Source: Clusia tigrina (Eukaryota; Arthropoda; Insecta; Diptera; Clusiidae). Taken from it: 64,000 bases of DNA. The DNA lies in the NCBI GenBank assembly GCA_920105625.2, contig OV050032.1, forward strand, positions 19,022,481-19,086,480. The letters are read 5' to 3'. The translations under genes and the position numbers were made by a program. The notes beneath the pieces are model-generated. The model made no database searches. It had not been told where the DNA came from and saw only the letters and a list, made by a program, of their open reading frames with translations. This document shows, one piece after another, positions 1 to 11,230 of the stretch (positions are counted from its first letter, which is position 1; the number at the start of each line of letters is the position of its first letter).

Positions 1-3000
1 CGTAAGCCAGCTCAGCTCCCACAATGTCCCCCGCACACCTGACTGAAGTGAAAAATGAGTTTCGTTCGCAGCCGTCAAGTGCAGGCAACTTGGGGAGGAA
101 ACTTTCGACGACGCAAAACTTATGCAAAACTATGCGAATGCGGCGAGACATAAAAATCATTTAACAGAACCTAAATTCCACAAGGAGTTTATGGGCGGCC
201 TCGCCCCAGCCAGCTTGTGGGCTGGCGTTGACGCATGCAATTGTCATCTCGTGGCAGACGTTTTAGCATTTCACTTTGTTTTTTGGCTGCTTTTAATGCT
301 GGGTGCAGGGATTCGAGTGGGAGTTGGGTGTCAGGCCGTGATGGGCTGTCGCAAATCGGCATTTAATTGGTTTGTAAATTAGCGTTAAGCGATTTGCGGC
401 GAGTGTTTTAAATGGCTGTATGGAAAACGTCTGAAGTGACGTGACCAATGTAGACTGGGTGAAGGCACCCTTAATTGGAGAATCAATCTGGAATCGTAAC
501 CCAGTCTGAAGAATTCAAATGCGCGATGTTGAGCAAAAACAGTTCCATCGACCAACCAAATTGGCCGACTTCAACGATAGATCTGTCACGCGTCAAAAAA
601 GTTGTAACTTAGTCAGCTCTTATGTGAACCAATACGAGAATCGAATAACTCCATCACTGCATTATATTTGATATTTCAGCTTTTAAAAAATATTCTAATG
701 TAACAGCAATTCATCAAAGAAATTGTTGATCAATTTTAATACCCTGGAGAAATATTGGACCAAGTCTTATCGCTGCTGTATTCAGTTCCATGACGGAACT
801 CACGGTCGTTCGTCTTGGGATTTTTAATTCCATTATTGCAGACAAGATAGTATCATTGTTTATATCTATGGTAATACAGAAAGAAAACACATCACTTATG
901 AGAGAACGATTCATTTGGGTGAACGAGATATCGATTGCTCTAGATAATAATTTAAACTTATTAATTATCTATTTAAACTCTCTCTTGAGCATTGAAATGG
1001 CGTTTTGTCGCAATATGAAATTTGAATCAATTTTGGTAAAGGACAGGTTAGGTTAGAGTGACAAACCTCACTTAAGCACACTTAAAGGTTCGGTGCGATA
1101 CCATAAGAAACCGGCACGACTCCCCCATCTACCGCGTGGGGAACCATTGATTCCTATATAAACCTGGTACTATGTTCCTAATACTTATGGATGACAATTC
1201 GGTCAGATCATTAAGGAATGGTGAGCCCCTAGCTAGCGAGGGGCACTGACACATGAGATGAAGAGCAGAATATTACGCTTCTTCAGAGGCGCAACCGCGA
1301 CAGAAGTCATTGAATGGCAACCGTAGTCTTTCAGCGTGTGTACCAATTAAGCAGTGTCCCGTGAGAGCAGATATTTTTGTGCTGATGGAGGTTCTGTTAT
1401 GGTTGAGTAACTGACCAGAAGGCTTCTTGCCCCTGGTGCCCAAGCCTGTTTGGCAGCACCAGAGGTGCTATCTTATACCTAGAATCGTTTTGCTACCCCG
1501 AGTGTTGTTTGATAGTTCATTTTACGGCTGCAGGGTACACCAAATGGTGAAGAAGGGGAAAATTTCACTAAGGGAGCGGAATATAGCCAATTCATACGGC
1601 CTCGCATTGGCCTAGGCACCCAGTAAATGAGGACCTGTCAATTTCTCGTCACACTGCAGAATGAAGAACGGCTGTCAGGAACAAGCTTTGATGTAGAGAA
1701 CACTCCAGCAAGAGATGTGATTGCTGCCTGGTCATCTTCTGCCTGAAAGACACTGCAATGGCCAGCGAGACCGAAAGATGCCTGATAAAAGTAATTTACA
1801 AAATTGCGTTGCTACCCAAAAACTAATCACTGTTTTCAGATGTCCTCAGCGTGCTGACTTAAAAGATGTTAAATGTAAATGAGAAAAATTGCAAGAGAAC
1901 TATCAACTTTAATAGATTTAGTAATAAAACCGCAAAGTCCCATAATATACACGGCGATGTAAGACAGAAAAGCACTCCAAACAATCTACCTATTGAAAAA
2001 GAATCAAGGGAAGTTTCAGTTCTCTTTCAAAGATTGATCCCGCATAGAGCAAAATCCTGTACTATAACAAAGAGTTGTATTCTGTTGGACGTTAATCAAT
2101 CAAATTTCTCAGGCTTATTTGGTACTATTAAATTTTAACCATACAGGTGAGTCCCTTCAGATCCGCTTAGGCAGTGCCCAGCAATTAGTAGAAATAGCCT
2201 CACACTTGTGGCAAAAGATGAACTTCAGTAATGGCTCCTTTCGGAGGAGTGTGAGGTTGAGAAAAAGGTACCGAACGATCTCTAGTTGGCGTTAATCCGT
2301 ATAAGTTCATATGTTTCTTCTTATGCGCTTAACTTGTATTAAAACATCCAAAACACCGCTGGACTTTTCCTTTCCACCAATTTACATTTTTTTCTGTTCA
2401 TTAAAATATCATTAACTAAAAGTGTTTTATTGCGCGAGATCATAATCTAATTAATTCGCGAAATTCATATCCGAAAGTAACACCATACTTGATTGTGCTG
2501 CCTGACGCACTAATTGGAACCCAAAGGTTAAATAATACCTTATATGCATTTAGGACTAATGAGATTTATATAAATTATTACACAGGCAACACATAAAATG
2601 AATGCATTACCATATCAACGGTGAAGGACACAGAAGGACAATGGATATTTTATCGTATCCTACGCTCTGCTCTGTTGGGAGCAACTTAAGAAGCTGCAGC
2701 AGTATAAGTTTCCTATGAGTCGATCCGTGTCATCGCAGGGATTCTAATGGCAGGATTAGAGTACGACTTATTGACGTTGGTGCAATGTGATATTCCTATT
2801 GTTGTAAGTAGTCAACAAGTGCGGCATTCAATATGAAGGTCATTTGTAGGATTAACGGTTTGTCCGACCACGGCGCCATTTAATAACAAATAAAGAACTG
2901 TGAGTAGCTGCTATGTTCATATTTGGGAATTGTTGTTTCGCATAAACGCGGACTCCACTTTACCTACCGACAGCGTTTTTATCACACTCTCGAAAGCCCT

Positions 3001-3105
3001 CCTCTACTGCCGCTATGAAAGTGTTAGTTCAGCAATAGAAAATACCCCTCCACCGAAATTAGCGCTCACTGCATTTTGACTGTGTGTGCTGTACCAGTGA
3101 GTATG
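1..3105. other. Intergenic or intronic stretch, no gene seen
   Basis: Both strands show only short open frames (under 91 codons) with no recognisable domain, splice pattern or codon bias. The stretch is moderately AT-rich. A short dispersed repeat lies at about 1069-1104. The region ends at the CTCG target duplication of the first LTR retrotransposon. Confidence 0.6.
1069..1104 (+). repeat. Short dispersed repeat related to 35450-35494
   Basis: The words GAGCACACTTAA / AAGCACACTTAA followed by a GTGCGATAC or GTGATAC block occur here and at 35450-35494, with similar spacing. Both copies lie next to tandem AGGTTAGG- or TAGGTAGG-like motifs. This suggests a decayed repeat family, but the conserved part is too short to classify. 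Confidence 0.35.
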
Positions 3106-3109
3106 CTCG

Positions 3110-3678
3110 AATTACAGTCGCCAGACTTGATTGCCTGACATCACTAAATAATCCATACTTGTCTGGCGCCTCTTGGCCGTCGGCGTTGTTCGACCGAACT
3201 GGCCTGCATAACCGATCATCTGGCGCCGAATTACAGTCGCCAGACTTGATTGCCTGACATCACTAAATAATCCATATTTGTCTGGCGCCTCTTGGCCGTC
3301 GGCGTTGTTCGACCGAACTGGCCTGCATATCCGATCATCTGGCGCCTCTTGGCCGTCGGCGCCATGTGAGTTGGGGACAGATCGGAACGATACCTACAGC
3401 CGCTCAGTAACACTAACTACACACTTATTCTATATTAACTCTATATACCTGCTATCTCTTTTCAAACCTCCTTTTCCTTCTCTTTTTAAAAACCTCTATC
3501 CGTAAGTTAAGAATACAATTTATTTATATATAAATACTACTAACAAATAAGTTTTAATAAAGTTTATAACGTTGAACTGACAAGTTGTGCCTTTTACTTT
3601 GAAATCAGTTGACTAAGGATTTATATATTCTTAGTGATCATATAATTTTTTATAAAAGAGCATCTACAAAACTTAAGT
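3110..3678 (+). repeat. 5' LTR of errantivirus copy 1
   Basis: The 569-bp repeat matches 10658-11226. Its first 119 bp (3110-3228) are tandemly duplicated from 3229 on, so the LTR-terminal word AATTACAGTCGCC occurs again inside the LTR. An AATAAA polyadenylation signal lies at 3556-3561, downstream of a TATATATAAATA stretch. The LTR ends CTTAAGT just before the primer site. Confidence 0.95.
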
Positions 3679-3690
3679 GGCGCAGTCGGT
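3678..3690 (+). promoter_or_regulatory. Primer-binding site, tRNA-Ser type, copy 1
   Basis: The sequence TGGCGCAGTCGGT begins at the last base of the 5' LTR. TGGCGCAGTCG is complementary to the 3' end of fly serine tRNA (…CGACTGCGCCA), the primer known for the 17.6/297 group. Position and sequence fit minus-strand priming. Confidence 0.85.
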
Positions 3691-3734
3691 AGTCCGGTGA
3701 ACGGTCGTTCAATAAAAAAAAAACAAAGTGCTTT

Positions 3735-3892
3735 AAATAAAATTGTCGTCAAATAATCACTGTATCGCACAGTATAGATTATATTGAACATTGAATCGCT
3801 CAATGATAGTGGCAATTTAAAAAAGTGCAAAACATAAATTTGTCGTCGAATAATCACTGTATCGCACAGTATAGATTATATCGAACACCAGT
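3735..3892 (+). repeat. 97-bp-offset duplication in the gag leader, copy 1
   Basis: A block starting TTGTCGTC and running through the word CACTGTATCGCACAGTATAG appears at about 3742-3793 and again at about 3839-3890, 97 bp apart, with a few substitutions. It contains the short palindrome-like word CTGTATCGCACAG. It lies in the untranslated leader between the primer site and gag. The same arrangement is present in copy 2. Confidence 0.7.
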
Positions 3893-4146
3893 AGCAGTGA
3901 CAAAAAAAAAAAAAAAAAAAAAAAACAAAAAAATATTGAAGTGCACCGGCAGCTTTCGAGCTCTTATCACCGATGAACAAAAAGAACTAGTAGAACAACA
4001 GCTCCAGAAACAACAATCAGCGGAAAGAACCTAAGCTAAATAATCATTGGGTGTATGTAAGTGTATAAGTTGTATATAAAAAAAAAAAAAAAAAAAAAAT
4101 AATAATAAATAAATAAATAAATAAATTTATAATAATAATATATCAT

Positions 4147-5433
4147 ATGCCTAACCCAAATAAGCGAAAGAGAAATCTAACCCTTTTTCCATATGCACTA
4201 AGAAGACTTTCTAGAAGCCTATCCTCTGTACCTGAAAGTACAGACATTTGCTTAAACGAAAGTTTTATTAAAAACATTGCAACAAATCAATCGGGTACAA
4301 TGAATCAAGAAAGTCAACCTATTCCCCTAGCACAACCCTTAATAACACCGCAGACTCATAGCCAAATATTTGACGCTTTAAGAATACCCGACGCTATAAA
4401 AGACTTGCCGAAGTTCGATGGAAACCCACGACTTCTCCATGAATTCCTTAACAATGTGGAAGAAATCCTCCTTCACATCCGAGGAACCGACAATACCCCA
4501 CAGGGACAAATACTACTTAGAGCGATTAGAAACAAAATTGAGGGACAAGCTAACGAAGTGCTGAACATGTACGGCACCCCTTTAATATGGGACAACATAA
4601 AACAAAATTTAATCTTACACTACTCTGACAAACGAACAGAAACATCGTTAATCCGTGATTTGCACAATACTAAACAATATGAAGACGCTATCGAGATATT
4701 CTATAGTAAAATCATAGAAATACAATCAGCTTTATGTAACAACATAATGATACATGAAACTGATACAAATGTCATCAAAGCAAAGAAGGATTTGTTCTCC
4801 GAAATGTGTCTCAACTCCTTTTTAAGCGGTATAAAAGAACCACTAGGTTCCAGAATAAGAGCCATGCAACCAAATACAATGGCAGAAGCCTTCTCACATT
4901 GCATAAAAGAACAAAATGTTTCTTACTTCAGGACAAGCTCACAACAATTTAGAAACAGATTTAATAATCAACTCACCCCGTATAGTTTTAACCGATACAA
5001 TAATAACACAGCCCGCAATAACCCATTCCGGCAACAACAATTTAGACAACAAACACCAATGAATAATAACTCTTATAAGCCTTTTCAAAACCCTAATCAA
5101 GAATTCAACAATAGACATGTAGCAGATAGACCTACTTATCAAAGACAGTTTAACAATCAATATAATAGATATCAGAAACCGGAGCCAATGGACACAACAA
5201 ACTCCAACATGTTTAGAAACTATCCGAAACCAGAAACCTCTCAAAATGTACGCACACAAACTGTACGAAATTCGAATTTCAAATTTGAAGAAATGCATAA
5301 TTTAAACAACAACAGTCACCAATACCAACCAAATTTGGACACATTCTTCGATAATGATGAAGGAAATCACACTAACATCGAAGAGGACGAAAATTTTCCC
5401 ACATTGGCCTCAAACGTCCGACAGGGTATATAG
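4147..5433 (+). CDS. gag: Gag structural protein, errantivirus copy 1
   Basis: This frame encodes 428 residues and would form the capsid and bind element RNA. It begins at an ATG (4147) after an A/TA-rich leader. The first part holds an alpha-helical capsid-like region (about residues 75-260). The C-terminal half is rich in Asn, Gln, Phe and Arg with repeated FRQQQ/NNRY-like words, a basic low-complexity tail likely to bind nucleic acid. There is no CCHC zinc knuckle, as is usual in 17.6/297/gypsy-type Gags. The frame stops with TAG at 5431-5433 and overlaps the pol frame (open from 5376), which contains a slippery heptamer. Copy 2 differs by at least one residue (Val here, Ile there, near residue 28). 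Confidence 0.92.
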   Translation: MPNPNKRKRNLTLFPYALRRLSRSLSSVPESTDICLNESFIKNIATNQSGTMNQESQPIPLAQPLITPQTHSQIFDALRIPDAIKDLPKFDGNPRLLHEFLNNVEEILLHIRGTDNTPQGQILLRAIRNKIEGQANEVLNMYGTPLIWDNIKQNLILHYSDKRTETSLIRDLHNTKQYEDAIEIFYSKIIEIQSALCNNIMIHETDTNVIKAKKDLFSEMCLNSFLSGIKEPLGSRIRAMQPNTMAEAFSHCIKEQNVSYFRTSSQQFRNRFNNQLTPYSFNRYNNNTARNNPFRQQQFRQQTPMNNNSYKPFQNPNQEFNNRHVADRPTYQRQFNNQYNRYQKPEPMDTTNSNMFRNYPKPETSQNVRTQTVRNSNFKFEEMHNLNNNSHQYQPNLDTFFDNDEGNHTNIEEDENFPTLASNVRQGI

Positions 5434-8400
5434 AACTAAATAAACACGGAAGAACATTGCCCTACATAACCATCCAGTCACCCTTCGGAAGACCATTAAG
5501 ATTTCTCCTAGACACCGGCGCATCTGCATCATTCATCAATCCGGAATACATACCTAAGAGTCAACAATTTAATTGCGAAACAACAACAATAACTACTGTA
5601 TTTAAAAAATATGAACTGAACAAATATTCTACTATACCTATTTTCACAGAATTTAATCAACCAGGCCATTTTAAGTTCCTCCTATTCCAGTTCCACAACT
5701 ATTTCGATGGACTTTTAGGTCTAGATTCCCTTACACTACTTAACGCAAAAATTGACTTGGAAAAAAATATTTTAGTGACACAAAATGCAACAAATAGTAT
5801 TAAACTCAAACCTAACTTTACTTCTGGCGAAATAAAAATCCATGCTAAGTCAAAAACATTAGCAAAACTACCTGTGGATAACCAAAATGGCAACATATAT
5901 GTCCCTACAATAGAAATTCAACCCAATATCTATATAACAGAAGGTCTATATAATTCAACAAATTGGTACAGCATAATTGAAATAACTAATTACTCGAATC
6001 AAGATCATATTTTATTTTTGGAACAACCCTTAAAAGTAGAGTCATACGAATCTTCAAAATTCATTGAAGTACAAAACTTCAATAACATAGAAGATAACTT
6101 TCAAACTCCAAAAGACACATATAAGACAATAAGAACAGACCATCTTAATGAAGAGGAATGCAAAAAACTACTCAAATTGTGCAAATTTTATGAAGAAATA
6201 TTTTATAAAGACGGCAATAAATTAACCTTTACTAATCAAATAAAACACCAAATTAACACCACAGATAACATACCAATATACACCAAATCTTACAGGTATC
6301 CATATGTCCACAAACAAGAGGTACAGAAGCAAATTAGTAATATGTTAGAGCAGGGTATCATTCGTCATAGTTATTCCCCTTGGAGCTCCCCAGTATGGGT
6401 AGTCCCAAAAAAAATTAGATGCTAGTGGGAAACAAAAGTGGCGACTAGTAATCGATTACAGGAAGGTCAACGACAAAACAATATCTGATCGCTATCCTCT
6501 ACCAAATATAAGTGAAATATTGGACAAATTAGGAAAATGTCTTTATTTTTCAACTCTCGATCTAGCATCCGGCTTCCATCAGATTGAAATGGACACAAAA
6601 GATATTCCTAAAACTGCGTTTACAGTTGAAGGCGGCCATTTCGAATACGTTCGAATGCCATTTGGCCTAAAAAACGCACCATCCACTTTCCAAAGAGTTA
6701 TGGATAACGTCTTAAAAGACCTCATAGGAAAAGTGTGCTTGGTTTATCTAGACGATATTATCATCTATTCTACATCCCTCCAAGAACACTTAGAAAATTT
6801 GAAACTAGTATTCGAAAAACTCAAAGAGTCAAATTTTAAAATCCAGTTAGACAAGTCAGAATTTCTAAAAAAAGAGATTGCATATTTAGGTCATGTAATT
6901 ACCACGGAAGGAATAAAACCCAACCCCATGAAAATCCATGCTATAAAAAGTTTCCCACTACCCAAAACACGAACTGAAATTAAATCCTTCATAGGCCTAA
7001 TAAGTTATTATAGAAAATTTATAAAAGATTTGGCAAAACTAACTAAACCCCTTACTAATTGTCTAAAAAAAGGTAACGCAATCACAATTAACAACCAATA
7101 TATTGAAGCATTTGAGACATGCAAAAACATCCTGACAAATGACCCAATATTAATTCATCCAGATTTTTCGAAACCCTTTGTCCTTACTACAGACGCCAGC
7201 AACTATGCCTTGGGCGCTATCTTATCACAGGGCAGAGTAGGAAGCGATAAACCTATTTGCTTCGCTAGCCGAACGTTGTCTGAAAGTGAAACAAATTATT
7301 CAACCATTGAAAAAGAACTTCTAGCTATTGTGTGGGCAACAAAATACTTCCGCCCTTACCTCTTCGGTAGGAAATTCCAAATAGTTACAGACCACAAACC
7401 ATTAACGTGGCTTATGAGTCTTAAGGAGCCAAACTCAAAATTAGTAAGATGGCGTTTAAAACTAGAGGAATTTGATTACGAAATATTGTATAAAAAAGGA
7501 AAAGCAAACACAAATGCGGACGCATTAAGTAGAATAAGGATCAATAATAAAAAAAAAATCAATGTCCATGAACTTAATGCTAACGAAGAAGATAATCTAA
7601 CCACTATCCACAGCAGCGATGAAAATTTAAATGATGGGATAGAAATATCTGAAAGGCCGCTAAACGATTTCAATCTACAACTCATACTAGAAGCAACCAA
7701 CAAAGGATCACCAATGACAGTAGAAACAGTGTTCAAGAACAAGCAGAGAAGAATAATTCGCAATCTCCTATTCGATGAACACTTAATGATAAATATATTT
7801 AAAACACTTATACCACCCAATAAAATTACTGCAATATTCTGTGACGATAATATCTTCCGTATAGTACAGTCAACTTTTTCTAAATATTTTTCTGAAAACA
7901 AACTATTTCGTTTGATAAGATGTACAGAGAAAGTTAAAGACATAAGATCCGAAGAAGAACAAGAAAAAACTATCAAAGACTATCATGAACGTTCCAACCA
8001 CAGAGGTATCAATGAAAGTCTTGCCCATCTCAAAAGACAATTCTATTTCCCTCTAATGAAAAATAAAATAACTAATATTATTAATAACTGTGAAAAATGC
8101 AAAAATTTCAAATATGATAGACACCCACCCAAACCACATTATAATATAACAGAAATACCCTCTAAACCTTTAGACATCATTCATATAGATATTTACAGTA
8201 TAAATCATCATCAGATACTAACACTAGTTGACAAATTTTCAAAGTTCGCTGCTGGCTACACCCTGTCTAATAGAAGTAGTATCACAGTCCTTAATTCAAT
8301 AAAACAGTATATTAGATTTTATGGCGTACCAAAGAAAATTGTATGTGATCAAGGTACAGAATTCACCGCAATAATATTTCAAGAATTCTGCAAACAATAC

Positions 8401-8970
8401 GAAATCGATCTACACATAACCTCCTTTCAACAAACAAGCAGCAATGGTCCTGTAGAAAGACTACACTCAACACTCACTGAAATATACCGTCTTATACTAT
8501 CAAAACGAAAAGAAAATAAATTAACATTAGAACACGAAGAAATCCTATCAGAAGTCTTAATAACTTATAATAATGCAATCCATTCTTTAACTAAAACTAC
8601 ACCATACGAACTTTTCTTCGGAAGACCTTACAAATTTTCCAAAAACATCAAGTTTACAACTGAACACGACTATCTTATGAAATTAAATGAATTTCTTGAA
8701 GAATTGTACCCGCAAATTAAAGAAAAAATAAACAATATAGTCACAAAACGGACTCAAAAATTAAATGAAACTAGAGAAAACCTAGAAACTAGGCTAGAAA
8801 ATGAGGTAATCTTCAGAAAGGAAGCAAGGCGAAATAAACTTACTCCTAGATTCTCAAAACACACTATAGCTAAAGATAATAAATTAACCGTGATAACGAA
8901 AGAAAACAAAAAAATACACAAAGGCAAGCTTAGACGAAAACAAGCAATAAAAAAAGAAACACAATCGTAA
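5376..8970 (+). pseudogene. pol: Pol polyprotein, broken by a +1 homopolymer shift, copy 1
   Basis: The pol frame opens at 5376 and is entered by the predicted frameshift. In order it shows an aspartic protease (LDTGAS at about 5508-5526), a reverse transcriptase (VYLDDIIIY at about 6742-6768), RNase H (TDAS, then KELLAIVWA and TDHKPLTW) and an integrase with an HHCC finger and a D,D-35-E core ending at about 8457. A run of eight A at 6407-6414, seven in copy 2, shifts the frame just before the reverse transcriptase and gives a stop at 6423-6425. The second half is then open in the other frame to 8970. Otherwise the protein is almost identical to copy 2; one difference is Val for Leu in the word PLKVESYE. 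The extra A could be a true mutation or a sequencing error. Confidence 0.9.
5391..5397 (+). promoter_or_regulatory. Predicted -1 frameshift heptamer, gag/pol overlap, copy 1
   Basis: In the gag frame the codons read gaA AAT TTT, so A AAT TTT fits the X XXY YYZ rule for -1 slippage. It lies in the 58-nt overlap of gag and pol (5376-5433). After slipping back one base the ribosome enters the pol frame at 5397 and reads straight into the protease. Pol has no ATG near its start, which supports a Gag-Pol fusion. That slippage occurs here is inferred, not shown. Confidence 0.7.
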
Positions 8971-9040
8971 ATTCCTAAATGTACCAATACTGTTAACATC
9001 TATCTCAGATGTTGTATCCATCGCGGATATACACAGTAAA

Positions 9041-9045
9041 GTTGC

Positions 9046-9127
<82 letters not shown>
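9041..9127 (+). repeat. Poly(A) plus (TA)n tract, copy 1
   Basis: A run of A about 30 long is followed directly by about 25 TA units, just after the pol stop. Copy 2 has a longer homopolymer and a shorter TA run at about 22033-22114. These tracts account for part of the length difference between copies and are prone to assembly error. Confidence 0.85.
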
Positions 9128-9132
<5 letters not shown>

Positions 9133-9153
9133 TTTATAAAATAAAAAATAATT

Positions 9154-9576
9154 ACACTGCGATCTCACTGAATATGAGCACTCCAGTATAACAAATTCAA
9201 ACATGAAACCTAGTGCCTTAAAAAGCCAGATTTCTATGTCACATAAAACTAATTATTTTCCTTCACAACAAATCTAAAACGATGAATATAAACAAACAAA
9301 ATATCACACTGCGATCTCACTGAATATGAGCACTCCAGTAAGAAAACACACTGCGATCTCACTGAATATGAGCACTCCAGTATAACAAATTCAAACATGA
9401 AACCTAGTGCCTTAAAAAGCCAGATTTCTATGTCACATAAAACTAATTATTTTCCTTCACAACAAATCTAAAACGATGAATATAAACAAACAAAATATCA
9501 CACTGCGATCTCACTGAATATGAGCACTCCAGTAAGAAAACACACTGCGATCTCACTGAATATGAGCACTCCAGTA
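9154..9576 (+). repeat. Compound minisatellite between pol and env remnant, copy 1
   Basis: A unit of about 34 bp with the core ACACTGCGATCTCACTGAAT occurs five times, starting at 9154, 9306, 9348, 9500 and 9542. Units come in pairs 42 bp apart, and the pairs repeat every 194 bp with a conserved spacer. Copy 2 has six units, so copy 1 has lost one next to the TA tract or copy 2 has gained one. The function is unknown. Repeats in this part of a gypsy-type element can bind host factors, but no known motif was recognised. Confidence 0.88.
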
Positions 9577-9590
9577 TAACCAATTTAAAC

Positions 9591-10495
9591 ATGAAACCTA
9601 GTGCCTCAAAAAGCCAGATTTCCATTTCATATAACACAAATTATTTTTCTTCATCGACAATCTACATTCACAATGATGAATATAAATACAAAAGAAAACA
9701 AACACAGTACTTAAATCAAATCAATTACAACATAGACTTATTAATGAACCATTTATCAAATATTGCAGAAGCAATTATTTTAAGTAAACTAAACGCCATT
9801 CCAAAATTCTTATTAAATCAAGCTGCAATTGAAAACGTCTTAAAGAAACAAAACATAAACATTGTCTGAAATAAACACATTTATGAATTGCTTGAACTAC
9901 AAGCATATTAAAATAAATCAAATATTATATTCAATATACGCATACCAAATATGTTACCCAACAAATATTATTTTTATCATATAATCCCACCAATTCAAAT
10001 AAACAAAACAAAATCGATAACAACAAAACCATTTATAACCTATAATGAATATAACATACAACTTTCAAATACACGATGCCCCAAAATAGAAGACACTTAC
10101 TACCGCGCTGAATCCAACAACCAAGAGAGAACTGACTCTTCAAACTGCATAGGAAAATTGATGAACAATCAACCTGCTTATTGCCCAATAGATGACATAG
10201 GACATACCGAATCAATTACACAGCCAGAACATAATTATATATATATTATTTGTCAATGTTCCAAAAACTAATAAATTCTACTTGCAGCACTAAACCCCAC
10301 ACTATAGAAGGTACAGCACTACTTCACTATCAGCACTGCTCCGTCGAAATAATCCGAATAGTCCCCAAGATAACCCAAGTGTATATTAGGATGAAATTCA
10401 TATACTACCACCACCCAATAACTACCTACATCCACCGAAATCTTAAGCGTACAAAAATTAAGAGACTACCAGATGAGCATCGGAATACAACTTGA
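9591..10495 (+). pseudogene. env: Degenerate env remnant, copy 1
   Basis: Errantiviruses usually carry a third gene for a baculovirus-F-like envelope protein. Here that position holds only remains. One frame (9591-10271) keeps a helical Leu/Ile-rich stretch at 9700-9860 and then a Cys-containing ectodomain-like stretch at 9951-10271, interrupted by a TGA at 9867-9869 and a TAA at 9909-9911. A further Cys-containing part continues in another frame (10250-10495). The signal peptide, N-terminal half and a clear membrane anchor are not seen. Copy 2 shows the same breaks, so the gene was lost before these two insertions. The match to env rests on position and pattern, not on a database search. Confidence 0.55.
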
Positions 10496-10646
10496 ACTTG
10501 AACCCATCTCAGCAATCGTCATTCTAAACATCAGAGCATCGACAGCATGGCACAGCATAAAACGGACAACATATAGACCTGAACCAACGAGCCTGCAACA
10601 TTTCGCTCCTGCCCCGGCGTCATCCTTGTGGCCGTCGCTTTACTCC

Positions 10647-10657
10647 AAGGGGGGAGG
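10647..10657 (+). promoter_or_regulatory. Polypurine tract, copy 1
   Basis: AAGGGGGGAGG lies directly against the 3' LTR start at 10658. This is the usual plus-strand primer site of an LTR retrotransposon. Confidence 0.9.
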
Positions 10658-11226
10658 AATTACAGTCGCCAGACTTGATTGCCTGACATCACTAAATAAT
10701 CCATACTTGTCTGGCGCCTCTTGGCCGTCGGCGTTGTTCGACCGAACTGGCCTGCATAACCGATCATCTGGCGCCGAATTACAGTCGCCAGACTTGATTG
10801 CCTGACATCACTAAATAATCCATATTTGTCTGGCGCCTCTTGGCCGTCGGCGTTGTTCGACCGAACTGGCCTGCATATCCGATCATCTGGCGCCTCTTGG
10901 CCGTCGGCGCCATGTGAGTTGGGGACAGATCGGAACGATACCTACAGCCGCTCAGTAACACTAACTACACACTTATTCTATATTAACTCTATATACCTGC
11001 TATCTCTTTTCAAACCTCCTTTTCCTTCTCTTTTTAAAAACCTCTATCCGTAAGTTAAGAATACAATTTATTTATATATAAATACTACTAACAAATAAGT
11101 TTTAATAAAGTTTATAACGTTGAACTGACAAGTTGTGCCTTTTACTTTGAAATCAGTTGACTAAGGATTTATATATTCTTAGTGATCATATAATTTTTTA
11201 TAAAAGAGCATCTACAAAACTTAAGT
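10658..11226 (+). repeat. 3' LTR of errantivirus copy 1
   Basis: It is 569 bp long and no difference from 3110-3678 was found by eye, including the internal 119-bp duplication. It is followed by CTCG (11227-11230), the second half of the target duplication. Confidence 0.95.
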
Positions 11227-11230
11227 CTCG

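Larger units (their letters stand above)
3110..11226 (+). mobile_element. Errantivirus (Ty3/gypsy, 17.6/297-type), copy 1
   Basis: This is a complete 8117-bp LTR retrotransposon. It has 569-bp LTRs at 3110-3678 and 10658-11226, a 4-bp target duplication CTCG at 3106-3109 and 11227-11230, a tRNA-Ser-type primer site, gag, pol, an env remnant and a polypurine tract. The LTRs start AATTACAG and end CTTAAGT. By eye the two LTRs do not differ, so the insertion is recent. The domain order protease, reverse transcriptase, RNase H, integrase, the lack of a CCHC knuckle in Gag, the -1 pol frame and the primer type all point to the 17.6/297 group of errantiviruses. Pol is broken by a single extra A (6407-6414), so this copy cannot make a full Pol by itself. 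A near-identical inverted copy lies at 19899-28056. Confidence 0.97.
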
